Shown: positions 16,101 through 29,999, numbered from the stretch's first letter. The stretch: 64,000 nucleotides of DNA from Trichoplax adhaerens (GCF_000150275.1 NW_002060943.1:10014209-10078208); one strand, 5' to 3'. Notes: generated from the letters alone by a model not told the origin. Program-made: numbers and translations.

Positions 16101-16163
16101 TGTGATATTACTTTGGATAAGGAGATGTCGCTTTCACACGATGATAAAAGCATTAGTATTTAG
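10184..16163 (+). CDS. IQSEC: IQSEC/BRAG-family ARF guanine nucleotide exchange factor
   Basis: This is a many-exon gene. Exon 1 (10184-10386) encodes an N-terminal coiled coil (KINYQAHYIDELKKKIDILE). Exon 2 (11682-12095) carries an IQ motif (IQVHFRKYQMNKR). Exon 3 (from 12181) is polar linker. The Sec7 domain begins in a short exon ending at 13314 (LRTGLHYFNR) and continues at 13434-13595 (KPQRGIEYLIRKG), including FLGEYLG with the expected catalytic glutamate. It runs on through later exons (AHRYCECN, MIMLNTDLHNPNIKN, GINDGNDLPDQFLAGIY). A PH-type segment follows (LPHRQLIHIASFCVVDPN, IVFLFNDMIL), then a Ser-rich tail ending at 16163. The family activates ARF GTPases, mainly ARF6, at membranes. 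The exact join between exon 3 and the first Sec7 exon is not resolved, so the span is firm but the exon set is partial. Confidence 0.9.
10543..10584. repeat. Perfect 16-bp stem hairpin in IQSEC intron 1
   Basis: ATTCTAATTGCTTGTA at 10543-10558 is exactly complementary to TACAAGCAATTAGAAT at 10569-10584, with a 10-base loop. It lies just downstream of exon 1 of IQSEC. No function can be assigned. Confidence 0.75.
11202..11325. repeat. Tandem duplication of about 55 bases in IQSEC intron 1
   Basis: Two close copies start with attgacatcg at 11202 and 11271. They share the block gaggttatcgattacgatgc and differ by a few bases. Each contains a pyrimidine-rich acceptor-like site (ttttattttag and ttttatttcag). 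It is either a simple local duplication or a duplicated splice-acceptor region. Confidence 0.7.
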
Positions 16164-18722
16164 TCCGGTGATGGTAAGTTGTCTTGTTTGAAATTTAATA
16201 GCATGTATTATGTTTTAAATTTCAGTAGTGGGTTAGAATTTTCAGATTTCCTATTTCATATACATGTCTATATTGCACGATTTACCCCTTACGGTTGGTT
16301 TGATTCACCAAATATTGGTGATTTAGATCGATCGATTATCATTCATAATTATTTAATAATTAATATAGTTTATAGTACATTTGAGCCTTGTAACTTATGA
16401 AAGATGTTAAATTGATAGAGCTTTACTATAGCATGCACAGTTATTTATCAAGGTAATGAACATTGAATATATATTAATTGCATGCATTTGAGACCGGTAT
16501 AACGCGAAATGGTTGTAAGTTGCAACCATACCTTGAAAGTATCAGCATATACTCTATTGTAGTTTACAAATTTGCGTAGTCCCCAAATTCTGCTTTATGG
16601 AAGAGAATGAAATACTAACGTTTCCTAGCTATGGAAAGTGATGCTTAATTTATTTCCTATCTATGTATTGTGTGGGGCGAATACCGTACTTTGCACATCG
16701 ATTCTTAGTTCGTATTATTGCACAACAGCGGGATTTACAGTTTTACTAATGATAAAGTGCTACAACGTGTGATTTACGAGGGGTGATTGCTTTTAGTTTA
16801 CTGTAGGACTCCAAGTTAGAGCAATGTTGAAGCTATTTTGATAGCATTTCGTTTAGTAGCTAGATTAATTAGAAGTATTTGGATTTATCACATACTGTAT
16901 TCACAGTTCATAAATTATACATATATAGTATATACTGTACCTTCACTGGGCTTTGTTATTTACTTATTATCAATGGGAGACAGATCTCGAAATGATTTAT
17001 GAAGATATTTTACACTATTTCGTGAAAGTATTTTACTCCAAATAAAATCGATATAATTAATTTGAGTATCATATAATATCTACAGTACATGATGATATAA
17101 TTAATAGACTTAAAGCTATTTATGATTCAATATGAATACTACTGTATTGACTGTTTAATTTTTGAGTGCTAAATAGCATTAAATTGTTAATATTTACTCA
17201 TTCGAACTGATTTTTATAGTTCATTTTTCAATTTTTATTTCAAGAAATATCCGATCAGAGCGAAAGTACTTATATCCTTAACCTGCGAAATGTTTCCGTC
17301 AAAATCCCACTCGTTTATATTATTATACGTATATATTAATTGATCGTCTTCCCATTTGGGCATGATTGTATTATAAGATTCACTCTTCAGTCTGATAGAT
17401 TCGTAGAATGTAACAATTTTGCAAAGTAGGATAACGCCTTAAAGTTGCCATCCAACAGAAAGATATAACTATTTGCTTCGTATTTTTTATTAGCTTTTTG
17501 TCATATATTGTAAATGTATCAATATATATATATATATATATATTGTAGTCAATGCGAAAACGTTTAAAACTAGAAATTTGCTTCCTGAACTTATGGAATG
17601 TATTATGAAGATTGTTGTTTATAATTCAAAACTACCCGTAATTTTGAATTGTTGTGATTGATTATAAAATTTTTACTTATCTCACAGAGAATGAAAGCTT
17701 ATAATAGATAGATTTTAATAATTTAATGTGGTTACTTCTGTATAGATTGTAAAAGTGTTTTACGTATTTCTGTTTTATTTTAGTTTAAATTTTCAAATTT
17801 TCGTATACAAATACAGAATTTAATAGCCCGATGGGGTACAAATGCAAGTATGTATTGTATATGGATGATATGTAATTACAGGTTATATCATCATACGACT
17901 AATAGCATGTATGCTTATTCATGGTAGATATTCTATTAACGTTATAATTCGATCGAGAATCTACGTTGACATTTTTAGTTCTTCAGAAAGATTTCGGTGT
18001 AACTTGATATCAATCATAACATTTGGGTATATCTTCTCATTGTAGTACGAGGGTCTGGTTCCTTTACCACACTTACACGAGTATAATCATAAAATGTAGC
18101 ACTGACAGCGAAGTATTTTTATTTATTTTATTAGATACACTTCAGGCAAACGACAACAAGAAATTACTTACTCTGTTGCCCACCTTATACATGCAGTAAA
18201 ATGCCAGTAATACTGCTGTCCGCACTTCAACAGTCCATGCATATATAATGTACTGATTAACATTATTCCGTTAAAGCTTCCGTTTGTCGAAATGAATAAT
18301 ATAGTTTTATTAGTGAGATGCGTTAGAGTATAAGTGCACGATAAGTTTTGTATTATCTCAATTAGTACCGTCAGTTACTCTATTTTATATCGAAAAGGTA
18401 TGCACTAATTTAAAATTTTTTCTTAAAACGTCTAAAGGATTTCTGTTAATCCAAAATGGCTGTTAGAAATGTAATTTTAAAAATTTTGTTAATATTTAAT
18501 TTCAGGCTATATTGTACGGATATCATATCAGGTGTTAGTTAATATGTAGGGTAATTTTTGATCAATTTACAGTATAAGAGAACGATAAAAGGCATATTAG
18601 TCCTTTTAAACAAATTAATACATAACTTCTCTCAAGTATTGGATATAGATATTATAATTACATATACAGTACATAGCCACGTATAATGTTTCGGAATACA
18701 GTCCTACTATACTATTTCTGCG
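16164..18722. other. Convergent intergenic region IQSEC/SENP8
   Basis: This is the tail-to-tail gap of about 2.6 kb. I saw no coding exon, only AT-rich sequence, an AT microsatellite at 17522-17543 and isolated short GTAC-type copies near 16940. There is no repeat cluster like those in the head-to-head gaps. Confidence 0.55.
17522..17543. repeat. (AT)n microsatellite
   Basis: A run of about eleven AT dinucleotides in the convergent IQSEC/SENP8 gap. Confidence 0.9.
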
Positions 18723-20854
18723 CTAAGCAGATTTTAATCTTAATGATATAATTAGAGAACTCAGTTCTAATCTTTTCTGGTGGATCATTTCAGGGGTCAA
18801 GGATCTGCAGATAATGCCAAATTGATCCGTAATAGATCCAATATCGTTTTCGCTCTTATACTTTTTGCAGATGCTTTCAATTTCACATATAACATACATC
18901 CCACAATCATAACCTGAAGTAAAAAATTCTGAGGTTAAAATTACACGGGCAAAAAGTAGTAACAGAAGTTACCGTTACGAATTGTAGAATTTCGACATTT
19001 TAAAGCAATGGATTTATGAAAAAATTAAATACTGCAGGTATCTAAGTTACTCTAGCCGGTAGGTGCATACTCTTATTGGATTTAAGGGTTACTGCAGATT
19101 TTACGGTTAGTCATATGAACTGACAGTTTGGTAGTATCAAATAATTACTCTTCACACTGGCAAAAATCACAGCTTTTAGCAACAAGTTATTTAACAGTAA
19201 TAGTGTTTAACGTTGTACTGTACCTTTAGAAAGGAACGACTAACAGATTGTTAGCAGTATCAACACATTAATTTTATTTACAATGGATAATCAATTGCTT
19301 GAATGAATCTAAAGAAATTAGTGCATTAATTATACACTTTATTGAGCTCTATATATGTTACATTACCATTAACTTGTCTAGGCCCATTCTTAATTTCAGT
19401 AAAGTTGGTATTTGATGAATCTATAAATTAAGACGAAAATAATTATTCTATATCATAATAGAAATAGATAGCGTGATATTATTTGATGGCGGACTCGAAA
19501 AGCTACATTTTGCTTGCTTAACGAAAAATACTCCTAGTACTAACATTTCAGCACTTGATCAAGTTTATAGGCAGTTATTTTAGCTGACTGAAGATTTGAA
19601 GATGTGCAAAGAGAATCCATATGCAAATAGCAATTACTGGGCCTAATATAGATGAGTAGTGTCCTGTAATTTAAAAATATAAAAAGCGAGAGATTCAGAT
19701 GTGGCTATTCGATATAGAGTGTAAAAGTTTCAATATGCTGAACTGTAACAGCGTTGCATATTATTAACTAAGTTACGACTTAATAAATGAAAGTGATACC
19801 AATGTGATCCTCCAGCTTCAGTTACTTTATTATGGTCGTTAACCGGCAGAAAGATTAGCTCTTTTTTGGATAAATTTAAGCTATCCAACACAAATTCGCT
19901 ATCGAGGACGGTAGCTGTGATACAATTTTATAGTTAAAAGAGAACATTTAGATGAATTCCGACACTGGTAAGCATAATGCTACGTGTAAAGGTGACAATT
20001 TTAATGTGTACTAGATCATCACCGTCACAAAGCTTAATAAATTGACTAATTTCAGGTTGGACGAATGCTACCACGTCATGTAAGCTAGCGAATAATTCTC
20101 GCTCAAAGTACCTACGCATTGAAATAATGGTACATGATTATATGAAATCCAATACTGTAGCTATAAAATTTTTAGCGTTAATTCCAGAAGTATGAGTACT
20201 TTATGCTACACTGTACAGTGCTTAGGTAAAACATAAGGATTAGTTAAAGACGAGTAGAACCTTCTGCTCGCGATACTTCGCATACTGGTATACTCGTAGG
20301 GAACATATGAAAAGTTAGCATGGGACAGTGAGAAATAATTTGGTTAAAGGGACTCAAGAAAAGCATGTTTGATCAATTCCTTAATTCTTATACGTACTAT
20401 GAATCGAGCGTAGAATACGAATATGATCTTGATATCTGTTAACTACTTAAGGAGTTGTAAAGTGTATGAATTCTCTGAAATACACTAAAATCCCACTTCT
20501 AATAGCATTTTATTGACGTTTACTTAACCGACGATGGAATAAGGAATAGTCAGGGATTTTTAAGAGAATTTTCTCTTCAGCTCTAGGTCCTTTTCTTACC
20601 CCTATGCTCCAAAAACTAAATCACATCACACGTTTCGTAGTAACGTAAGTGAATGTGTATCACGAGCGTCATGCAATTGTACATGAGATGCATAAAAGTC
20701 ATAACATTGTACAGCAGTAAGTATACTATACATACTCCAATACAAAACCGATTATTCGGTCACTTATCCAGCCAATGCCATTTAAGATTTGAAGATCATC
20801 TTCCCTAATTATGCTGTCGTAATAGCTTAAGATACAGGGATTGTTTGCAGCCAT
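18723..20854 (-). CDS. SENP8: SENP8/DEN1 NEDD8-specific cysteine protease
   Basis: Six exons (20736-20854, 20023-20111, 19800-19914, 19545-19663, 19367-19420, 18723-18913) total 687 bases, about 228 residues, against 212 in human. The C48/Ulp fold motifs are present in order. They are WISDRIIGFVLEYFERELF at the N-terminus, PEISQFIKLC, then KKELIFLPVND followed by the catalytic-His block GGSHWTLLIY. The probable Asp comes in LHMDSL, and the Gln/Cys block is QVNGYDCGMYVICE with the nucleophilic Cys. SENP8 matures the NEDD8 precursor and removes NEDD8 from non-cullin substrates in cytosol and nucleus. The first donor (GA followed by GTATGT) was chosen because it restores the EYFERE reading. The gene is divergent from EIF6 with a GTAC-repeat cluster between. 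Confidence 0.92.
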
Positions 20855-21378
20855 TGCAGTTTATACTATCGTAACGTATTCGTAAGTCAGAGATCACGGT
20901 ACTGTACACTAGTGTACAGTATGTAGAGCACATTTACAGTAAGCTTAAAAGCAGCTAATTTTAGATGACTGGGAGGATGTGGGAAATCCGAAATTTACAG
21001 TACACTTCACTTGTACAGTGTACTGTACTGAACAGTACAAGTTCGCCATGTGACTACAGTACACTATACAGTACTGTACTGTACAGTACTGTAGTTCAAA
21101 GCTTAATTAATTAAAAGCAAGCACCATGGACTACTATTACATCATTAAGGTGTTCTGTACAGTACTGTACGCGTATTTAATTTCCATAACTGTACACAGT
21201 GTACAGTACTACAGCATTAATATTATGCTGACGGTGCAGTCCCGCAGCGGCGTTTACACTACAGTACAATAAATACTCGCTACGTTTTAGCACGGTCAGC
21301 AGTCAGTACGAAGCAAGAACCAAGAGTGAGGGAAGTAGAGTCTGAAGCGAACAACAATTTACAAAATAACTCTTGAAA
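20855..21378. promoter_or_regulatory. Divergent promoter region of SENP8 and EIF6
   Basis: The 524 bases between start codons contain GTAC-palindrome repeats (20898-21266) and no other recognised feature. The interval is short enough to be a shared bidirectional promoter. Confidence 0.7.
20898..21266. repeat. GTAC-palindrome repeat cluster
   Basis: Copies such as cggtactgtacactagtgtac, tgtacagtgtactgtactga and tacagtactgtactgtacag are spread across most of the SENP8/EIF6 gap. Confidence 0.9.
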
Positions 21379-24171
21379 ATGGCTACGAGAGCACACTTTG
21401 AAAAGAGTTGCGAGATTGGAGTATTTTCTAAATTAACAAATACATACTGTTTGACAGCAATTGGTGCTTCAGAAAATTTTTACAGGTACTATGTACGCAG
21501 AATGCAGAATTTAAACGTTGAATATCTGTTGCATACAAGTACACTAAAAATATCAACTTCACTATTCACGCGTAGTTTCTCACTGAACGACCTATTTTGG
21601 CTACTGTATTATAACGTCACAAGATTTTATTAGTAAAAAGTAATTTTTTGACTCGAAACAGCTTTTATAATGATTATTTTACGTTCATTTAGCTAGCTTA
21701 CTGTATACATCAGAAATGCAATGGAAAGCAAATATACCGACATTTCACTTCAATAGCTTCAAATACGATACAGTAATTTGCTATATGATGTGTGGTAATC
21801 ACTTTAGGTCATGCTGAGAAAACTTCACTAGAGATCTCGACATCGCTTGTTATTGCCGTAGCGATTTGAATATATAAATTTGTGCTGTAGAAGTACTTAG
21901 ATGTATTCACACGAGGTTATTTTTACTAGAAGTAATTTTAAACAGTTTGCTTCATACAGTAATTTATTAATTCATATACTGTATGCATTACTTAATTAGC
22001 TATCAACGTCTGAAGTACGTGATGAACAACATTTATATTCCTTTTTACGAATCTATTTACAGTACTTTACGATTACAGTAGTTATATCATAGAATTTTAT
22101 GTAAGCAATGTGTGACAAATACAAATACTGCTATTTAATTTATCGTATGTACATACTGTTGATACTTTTAGTGTTTTCGAGTCTGAATTGGCTGAAACCA
22201 TTCCGGTAATACACACATCTTTAGCTGGATGCAGGATCATAGGGACGCTGTGCGTGGGTTAGTAAATACGCATTGCAACAATTAATAATAACTAGTTAAT
22301 GTGCTTTAAATGTAATGTACTCGTATATATATAAATTACTGTACTGATAGCTGCGTCATTAGTGTGACACTTGTCTTACTCTGTAGCATATTCTGTTGAA
22401 ACTTGCTTAAAGTGCCGCATTCAGCGCCTTATATCACACTCTGGTTAGTAGAGCTATTTTAATACATATTATGCCTATTTTAAATCTATCAAGGCAATCG
22501 TCATGGACTAATTGTGCCAAGCTCTGCCACTGACCAGGTACGTGTTCGGTATTATGCAGAAGTAGAATTCAGTAAGCTTTTTACTAAATTCCGTACAGTA
22601 TGAAATGACGATATTAACTTTAATGTAATTTATCAATAAGGAATTACAACATATTCGAAATTGTTTGCCAGACGCTGTTAAGGTTCAACGTGTAGAGGAG
22701 AGATTATCAGCGTTAGGCAACGTAGTAGCTTGTAACGATTATGTAGCATTAGTTCATCCTGATCTGGATGTTGAAACTGAAGAGATTATCGCGGATACAT
22801 TACGAGTGGAGGTATTCCGTCAGACCATAGCTGGAAATGTGATTGTTGGGAATTATTGTGCATTTAATAATGCTGGAGGATTGGTAAGATCGCTAATGGA
22901 GTAACACGTGTAAAGCTGTAATAAACGCTAAAAACAGTATTATGGTCTTGTTTTGTGTTTATATTTGTTCTGATCTAGAATGTTGTAGTTTAATTCGTTG
23001 CTTGATTAAAATTTACTATCTGTATCTGAAAGATGTGACGTATGATGTTATTAGGTTCATCCTCGTACAAATACGAATGACCTAGATGAGCTATCATCTC
23101 TTTTACAAGTTCCGTTAGCGGTAATATTATACAATTGTACTTATTTAAATTACTGATAAATCCTTGCTCATGTTGTTTTATAGCGGCTTGAATTCCGACG
23201 TAATACTTGTAATTGATATCGTATTTTCAACACTGAATTAAGCCACAGTAAACTAGCTGTAATGATGTTTATCAAACACACGTAGTATGTTGTATATATT
23301 TTGAGTTATTTAAACAGATTTCAATCGGTAATCTTCATTACAATACGACTTCTTATAACGTACATGTATCACTGACGTATATCAGACATCCTGTACAAGG
23401 ATGTATGATGTGAAAATTGATTAGTATACAGACCATACCGTAACATTAAGGTCTTTATAAACAATTTGATGTACATTTCTCGATATTGATGCAAAGGTAG
23501 TAAATGATGTTCAGGTGCTGCATTATTCTTGAACAAGATCGATTTAGATCGTAAAATGTCATAACCGTGTATATTATATTACATACATTTTTCATTTGCA
23601 CTTTTGAAATCATCTCTGTGTCAGCTACATTTAAAGATTACGCCTTAAATAAGTGGTTTTATTTACTATTGAAAGTTCGACTACGAAATGGAATTATGTC
23701 AGATTTGCTTAGTGTACTGTATATTGGGTATGTTGTTTAGCCTAGTTTGGGTTGCTTTTTAGGCAAGATAATCACATAGTCAAAATTGTAAAGCACTGTT
23801 CCGGCTTTGATAGATACAGTGGATTAGAATCATAATTACTTCGTCGTCATTAAATAGAAAGATTTTAACGATACTTCACTGAAGCCTAAATAGCTCTCCT
23901 ATTTAGTTGTTCATTAAATATAGTCATGTAGTTTTGTATATGTCGCTTTTAATATTTATTAATTACCTTGCTCTCTTTTTTACAGGCTGGTACGGTAAAT
24001 AGGGGTAGTGATGCAATTGGTGCTGGTTTAGTAGTAAACGATTGGTGTGCATTTTGTGGTATGGATACTACTTCAACGGAGTTATCGGTTATTGAGAGTA
24101 TCTTTAAAATATCTGGTGCTCAGCCTTCGGCAATTACGGGACACTTACGAGATACATTAGTGGACACGTAA
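21379..24171 (+). CDS. EIF6: Eukaryotic translation initiation factor 6
   Basis: Six exons (21379-21485, 22172-22257, 22494-22537, 22641-22883, 23055-23120, 23986-24171) total 732 bases, about 243 residues, against 245 in human. The start ATG at 21379 gives [19 protein letters not shown]. Conserved blocks follow, including [74 protein letters not shown] and [20 protein letters not shown]. The C-terminus ends RDTLVDT. eIF6 binds the nascent 60S subunit, assists its maturation and keeps it from joining 40S until release. The factor is a five-fold pseudo-symmetric pentein, and the repeated glycine-rich strands fit that. The gene shares its upstream region with SENP8. Confidence 0.97.
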
Positions 24172-25378
24172 GTAGGAGCTCGGATTCAGCTATTGCACGT
24201 GGAACTGTTTAAACAGATGCCAAGCTTCTTTATTATAATTTTAAAAATTAACTAATTAATTAGATTAATGTTAAGTTGTGCGTTAGCATACCGAGTAATT
24301 TTAATACCGGTAGTCATTCGATTCGTGGTAACTCTTTTCGATTTCCGAACTTAATTTGTATAGAATATGCTAAAAAAACGATAAACTACTCGTATGTCGA
24401 AGATTGATACGTTGTGAATTAATACTACAGTATAACTGTATAAGTAGTGATACAGTGATCTACTTACGCGTATCAGCTTTGCATATGAATGAAATTTGAC
24501 AGCAATATTTAATTATATCTTAACTGTTCCCGTAGGTTGGCTTAGATCGATCGAAAGTATTATTACATATCGAGAATGGACTCTACGTTCCGAAAATTCG
24601 AAATATAAATCCTGGAAGTTGTTAGCCAAACATGTTATACAGACAATCTAGACGAACACTGATCGAAATGTTTAGTTAATATTGCGAATACAACCATAAC
24701 CTGGGATATTGTAACTATGATTAACGTTTGCAATGACACTGAAAAATGCAGAATACTTAATGCTATGAAGTATTTTCGTTTTCTATGCGTTAACATGAGA
24801 TAGTGCTGATGCATTTGCTAATAGCAAGATTAACATGCAGTAAAAAGATGATAAGAGATAATTTAAATAAGGTCCTAGGTAGGTATGTATGTATGTAGGA
24901 CGCTCGAAATGTTTCAATATTTAGCATTTACAGTCAAGATTCATAAGTTTTAGCAGCTACAGTTTTAATCATCGCGTCATAATTTATTCAGTGAAAACTT
25001 GTCTATTGAATTTATTAGATTCTGATAAATTGGCCAACGTTACGTTAGCCGGTGTTTTACTCTTGGAAATAATAGGTATAATAAAGCCCTACATACAATT
25101 TGCAGAATTGGGTTAAAAGATAAAGTCTGATAATAATTAAACATTTTAATACTTTTAAATAATCATAAATAACAATCACAATACACACATTCGAGTACGA
25201 GTAATTCGTCAGAGTTAGCAAAGGCTGTCGCAACAAATATTTTCAAAGGAGTTTATTATAATATTAATTGATTTCTTATGATATTGTAATATCAGTCGGT
25301 GTTAGGCAGATGGAATATCGTATACGTACTAAAGACTAATTTTACAGTAGATAATACATTATGAAAATTATGTTATAT
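24172..25378. other. Convergent intergenic region EIF6/CFAP418
   Basis: This tail-to-tail gap of about 1.2 kb is AT-rich, with no recognised exon and no GTAC-repeat cluster. A short tetranucleotide run (ggtatgtatgtatgtagg) lies near 24880. Confidence 0.55.
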
Positions 25379-28300
25379 TTATAGTTTAAGGTGTCTTCCA
25401 CAAACCCATTTTAAGTCGGTGTAATTATCTACAGGAACTACGTCGGCAATAGACTTCCAGGAACATTGGCATGCGTAAGCTCGGGTGCCTAGAAACAGTA
25501 ATCAATTTACTTTCAATGTATCCGACTTAGTTGAGAACGCTTACTACACTTCATTACAGTTTGTCTTGGGTAAAGTCATCAGATCAGCAATCTAGTAGAT
25601 TTTATGAGAGTCTCATTGTTCAATCAATAGCTTAGCTTAGCTTATATCCGTATATCATAAACTGAAAGAAACTACGTATTACCACAGCAATTAGTTGGTG
25701 TAAATCAGAATTGTATAGTAATATGAAAAGGTGATTAAGCGTTTGTTTCAATGAGTATTTAAGGCATAGAAGTAAGTGTATCTTATAAAATGGTAAATGA
25801 GCAGTAAACCATAATATACGCATTATTCTAAGTTTCGGTTATTAGTCACTAAGTATCAGAGTATAGCACTAATTTCGAGAATTAGCAGCTAAACCTTGGT
25901 ATGAAATATTCGAGTATCGAACTGGTTACAACAGCATGTACCGATAACGATAAGATTATTTTTATTATATAAGATGGCATTAGAATGGTAGCTACTTCAG
26001 CTGAGTGCCGGTAACTGATTGTTGCTCTAAGATAATGCAGATCATACCTAATTTACGTAATAAATTAACCCGAATTTTTTCAAAATCTGGCATGTTATTT
26101 CGAAAAAAGATGTAATTTGATCGTTGATGCCATTCATAATCATCATAGTAGCTGACTCGAAAGTCACAGGCCGTACAGCGGAGTTGGTTGCAAGCTCTAA
26201 AGAGAATAAAGCGCGAATAAGTCTGTTTGGATAAGAACAGTTTGTATAACTTGCTGGCGCAATGTAGTTTTCTTTTTGCGATACGAAGAGAATTCAATAA
26301 ATATTCGTAATTGAGTTTATGCTACAATTTACTTTTGATAGCAGGTGGTTAACTAAATGTAGCTTGTTCTTTTTCTATATTTGTGATGTTACATTTATTG
26401 GATAGTTGACAATAACATTGCTGACATAAAGTACAAATAGACAAGTTTACTAGTCACGAAAAGGAAACTAACAGATTTTAGATTATAAAATGTGTGTTCT
26501 ATGACAAATACGCTCGCCAATGTCTCGATGGAGTTTTATTGTATCTATAGGACTGACTGAATATTACCTTTGAGATGAAATAGTGGCTAAACCGATCAAA
26601 CTTTTACTGCCACCCAGGTAAACCTGATAACACCTTATTATATATTTAGAAATTCGAAAAATTCCGTTTGTTAGTGATAATACTTAGATCATTCATTCTG
26701 TTAAGTATAGTATTATAAGTAAGTAATAATATCGTCTAGATCTTGAAAATTGGGCCAAATACATATACAAAACTATCATAAAATAGTAATCCTCCGACTG
26801 AAGTTATAGACAGTGTACTGGACATGCTTTACGAAACAAATATGATCCTTCAGAACTCTAATATTAGACAGCTAAGATTAGCATTAGTATTTAATTCAAG
26901 ATACGCAAATGAAATCATGAAATGAACTTTATATACTTCAAATTAAATTGCTACAAGTATAACAAGTACCGTTTTGAGCAATCGAGAGATTGTTGCTTTG
27001 TAACAGATTTCTTTTCGGCTATCTATAATAAATGAATCAGAAGGGTAGAAATCGTTCAGAACTTAAATTTACCTTTGATAAATAAAGGACACATTTCTTT
27101 TAAAATAAAATTATTCATTCGGATAATTATATAATTTATTAGCGCCGTAAACGACGATCTATTGACGGCACTACCATAATAAACTTTTAAGTACTTCGTA
27201 ATTTATTCACCACTGCAATAATTATAATTATAATTATGATTACAACTTACAAAATTTGACATTAATTTATAATTTTTGAAGTTTTATAGGCAGCTATAAA
27301 TATATACGTACAATAATATACGGATTTGTCATTCTTATTATGCGAGAGTTTGCTCAAAAGAAAGTAAAAAAGAACTACTACTCACAGTATAAAGAGAGTG
27401 TTTGAGTCTGATTCCGCTTAACTTAGCAGAAAATATCAGAGATTGGTTTAATGTGATCGAATGTTGGCTTAACAGAAATTGCATTATTAAAACTAAATCA
27501 CTAACCTTATTAACTTCTCGTCTTCTTTTTTCTATATCACTTTCATCCTCAACACTGCAAATATCTTCTATCATTCTACTTAGCTCATCGTCGTCGCGTA
27601 ATCGACTGAAAAGGAGAAAAAAAATTCACTGTATTATTATTAATCGTAGCCCTGTTACAGATCAAAGAAATAAAAAGCTATTTTATTAAAATGTGAATTG
27701 TGATAACGCAGTCTAAAAGTCTTGATATTGTTGCTTGATGACTAAATCTAGTTACAAATTTCTTATAATGAAATATCAGTTTCTGTTTTTGATATATATA
27801 TATATATATACAGTAAAGTGATACGTTAAATCAAATATAATATAAGATACTATTGTATGTTCCACCATAATTGTCTGTGTGATACATTATTAAATTCACT
27901 ATCTACTTCTTGTTTTCCGTTAGATCTTGACATTTAGTTGTAAAGAATTACGTTTCAGCTATACTATTCGTGGTATTATTGCAATTTTACGAAGGTATTA
28001 TCCTAAACTCATGGCTTAAATGTCGAGGTTTGCGTTATGTATGATGGACTAGTAACGTCTAGCGTCGCCCGAGGGAACATAACGGTTCTATGAGTTAATT
28101 TTTAATAAGTGAGCCGGTATAAAAAGAAATGTTCGAGAATATCGTCAAGACTTAAGCTTGAAAATGAATGATTTGGGTCGCAGGTGATCTAAAGAATTTC
28201 GTTTATAAAAAATATATAGCATCAGATAAAATTTTATATAATCAAACGGTTAAAAAGAAAAGCTGTTATAGATTAGCAATAATCGATTTCCCATAGTAAC

Positions 28301-29450
28301 TAACTTTTCCTTGATAAGTTATTAGTAGTGATGATGATGTTATTAACTATACCCTGGCAAACATTTTCCAATCATTTGATTAATCTATCAGTTTCGTGTA
28401 CAAAGCATTTTCAATTCTGATCAATTCCATATGATTCACATTACCGTAGTATTTAGTAGTCCATGGCACAGTACTGTATACAGTAGTGCAGTATCCCTAA
28501 TATTGTACTGTACTGTATACTGGATTGTCCTTCCGCTCAAAGAGAGGGTATAAACTAGTCTTTATCTTTAAAGTTAAAACATGTATATATATATATATAT
28601 TCACACAAACTGGCAGGATCAGCTCATACTCTGTACATGAATCAATATAAATATATGTTTGTAGACTGAACGAGAGATTACGGTTAGATCACGTCAGACA
28701 GACGAATTTGAATCAAAACTGCCTTTAAACTCATTTTTTCTTAGAAATTGGTGTAAATGACCACAAATAAATCAAAAATGACTTAATTTAGTTTACAGTT
28801 AATTTAACAGTTGAAAAACATATTTACAACAGATTTTGTTCTTGCCAATAGGCAAATTATATATTATGTACAAATGTGCACAGATTACATCTAGTACAGT
28901 ACACTACTGCTAGTACTGTACTGTACTGCAGACTTCATTAAACTATCGTTGTTTATTGTATTTTACTAAACTAAATGTCAGTGAAGATGAACACCGCTGT
29001 GAGAGTGTACAGTAAGATTAATGGTTACAAAAAATAAATAAATTTAATCTACTGTGCGAGTATACTGCATGACCTGTATAGTGTAAAATAATGATCAATT
29101 TCTTTGATCAAGATAGATCAGAGTCAAGGGATTATCCGATTATTTTAAGGTAAATGAGCTTAAGATTAATCAAAGACCCATAGCAAATTCGAAAAAGCTG
29201 GCAATCAAAAGTTACAGTACTGTACAGACAGTGTATTGTATCTGCATTACGTACTGTATACTGTACTGTACAGTGTACAGTATGTAATGACGAAAATATT
29301 TTACCTCGATGTTGAAGATACTGATCGGTTATTATTGAATCTTTTTCTGTTCTCACCGGCATTTTCATTATTTGGCTGGAATTTTACTGGTTTTCTCTGT
29401 ATAAATTTTTGGTCAACTTCATCCAACAAATCATCAATATCGTCAGCCAT
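25379..29450 (-). CDS. CFAP418: Cilia- and flagella-associated protein 418 (C8orf37)
   Basis: Five exons (29305-29450, 27506-27605, 26568-26623, 26048-26196, 25379-25488) total 561 bases, about 186 residues, against 207 in human. The N-terminus MADDIDDLLDEVDQKF matches the family's acidic start. The C-terminal block is highly conserved: CNQLRCTACDF, SYYDDYEWHQRSNYIFFRNN and MPDFEKIRVNLL, then AYACQCSWKSI and LKWVCGRH. The short 56-base exon encodes VYLGGSKSLIG, matching human VYLGGS. The family is linked to photoreceptor and ciliary function in vertebrates. The conserved cysteines suggest a small structured or metal-binding unit (inference). The gene is head-to-head with NDUFAF6, its neighbour in human 8q22 as well. 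Confidence 0.95.
27792..27810. repeat. (AT)n microsatellite
   Basis: A run of AT dinucleotides in CFAP418 intron 1. A second short run lies at 28583-28600 in the same intron. Confidence 0.85.
28460..28930. repeat. GTAC-type copies in CFAP418 intron 1
   Basis: Two small groups, at about 28460-28520 (cagtactgtatacagtag, attgtactgtactgtatac) and about 28893-28930 (tagtactgtactgtactgca), extend the promoter-associated repeat into the first intron. Confidence 0.7.
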
Positions 29451-29882
29451 TTTGCAGTACACTCTGCATGTGTGCAGTATTGTCTGGTAATGAACACTAA
29501 ATGAGTAAACTATCCTGTGCTCCTGTGGTACAGTTAATAAAATAAATAAAATAAACAAAAAAATTCCTGTAAAAATGAACACTGTACTATAATAGTAATC
29601 ATCATGGTACTGTACAGTGTACAGTGTACAGTCCACCGTACTTAACACGCTGCCGGGATATCAGATAGTCACTGTACACTGTACAGTACAGTACAGTAGT
29701 CTGCATACTAGTGATTAATCAGTACCAGACCGACCATGCACCGTCATAAAGAACTGTACAGTACTGTATAGTACTTTACTACGCTACGCTATACTGTACA
29801 GTGTACAGTACTGTACTGTACAGTACAGTACTGTATTTATTAGATTGACTCTGACTGTAGTACTGAAAGGTACTGTACTGTA
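29216..29882. repeat. GTAC-palindrome repeat cluster at the CFAP418/NDUFAF6 promoter
   Basis: Copies occur on both sides of CFAP418 exon 1 (29216-29285 in intron 1; 29610-29882 upstream), for example tgtacagtgtacagtactgtactgtacagt. The exon itself is free of the repeat. Confidence 0.88.
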
Positions 29883-29999
29883 GACTGAGTTAAGAAGATC
29901 TTTCGCAATTTGTAGGTTCTTGGTTCTTGTAACCATACGCTGTATGTATGGTAATAAATAACAATTAAAATAAAATTAATAATAATAATATAATGAGCG
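29451..29999. promoter_or_regulatory. Divergent promoter region of CFAP418 and NDUFAF6
   Basis: There are 549 bases between the two start codons, rich in GTAC palindromes. No other gene is present. This pair is also adjacent in human, so a shared regulatory region is plausible. Confidence 0.7.
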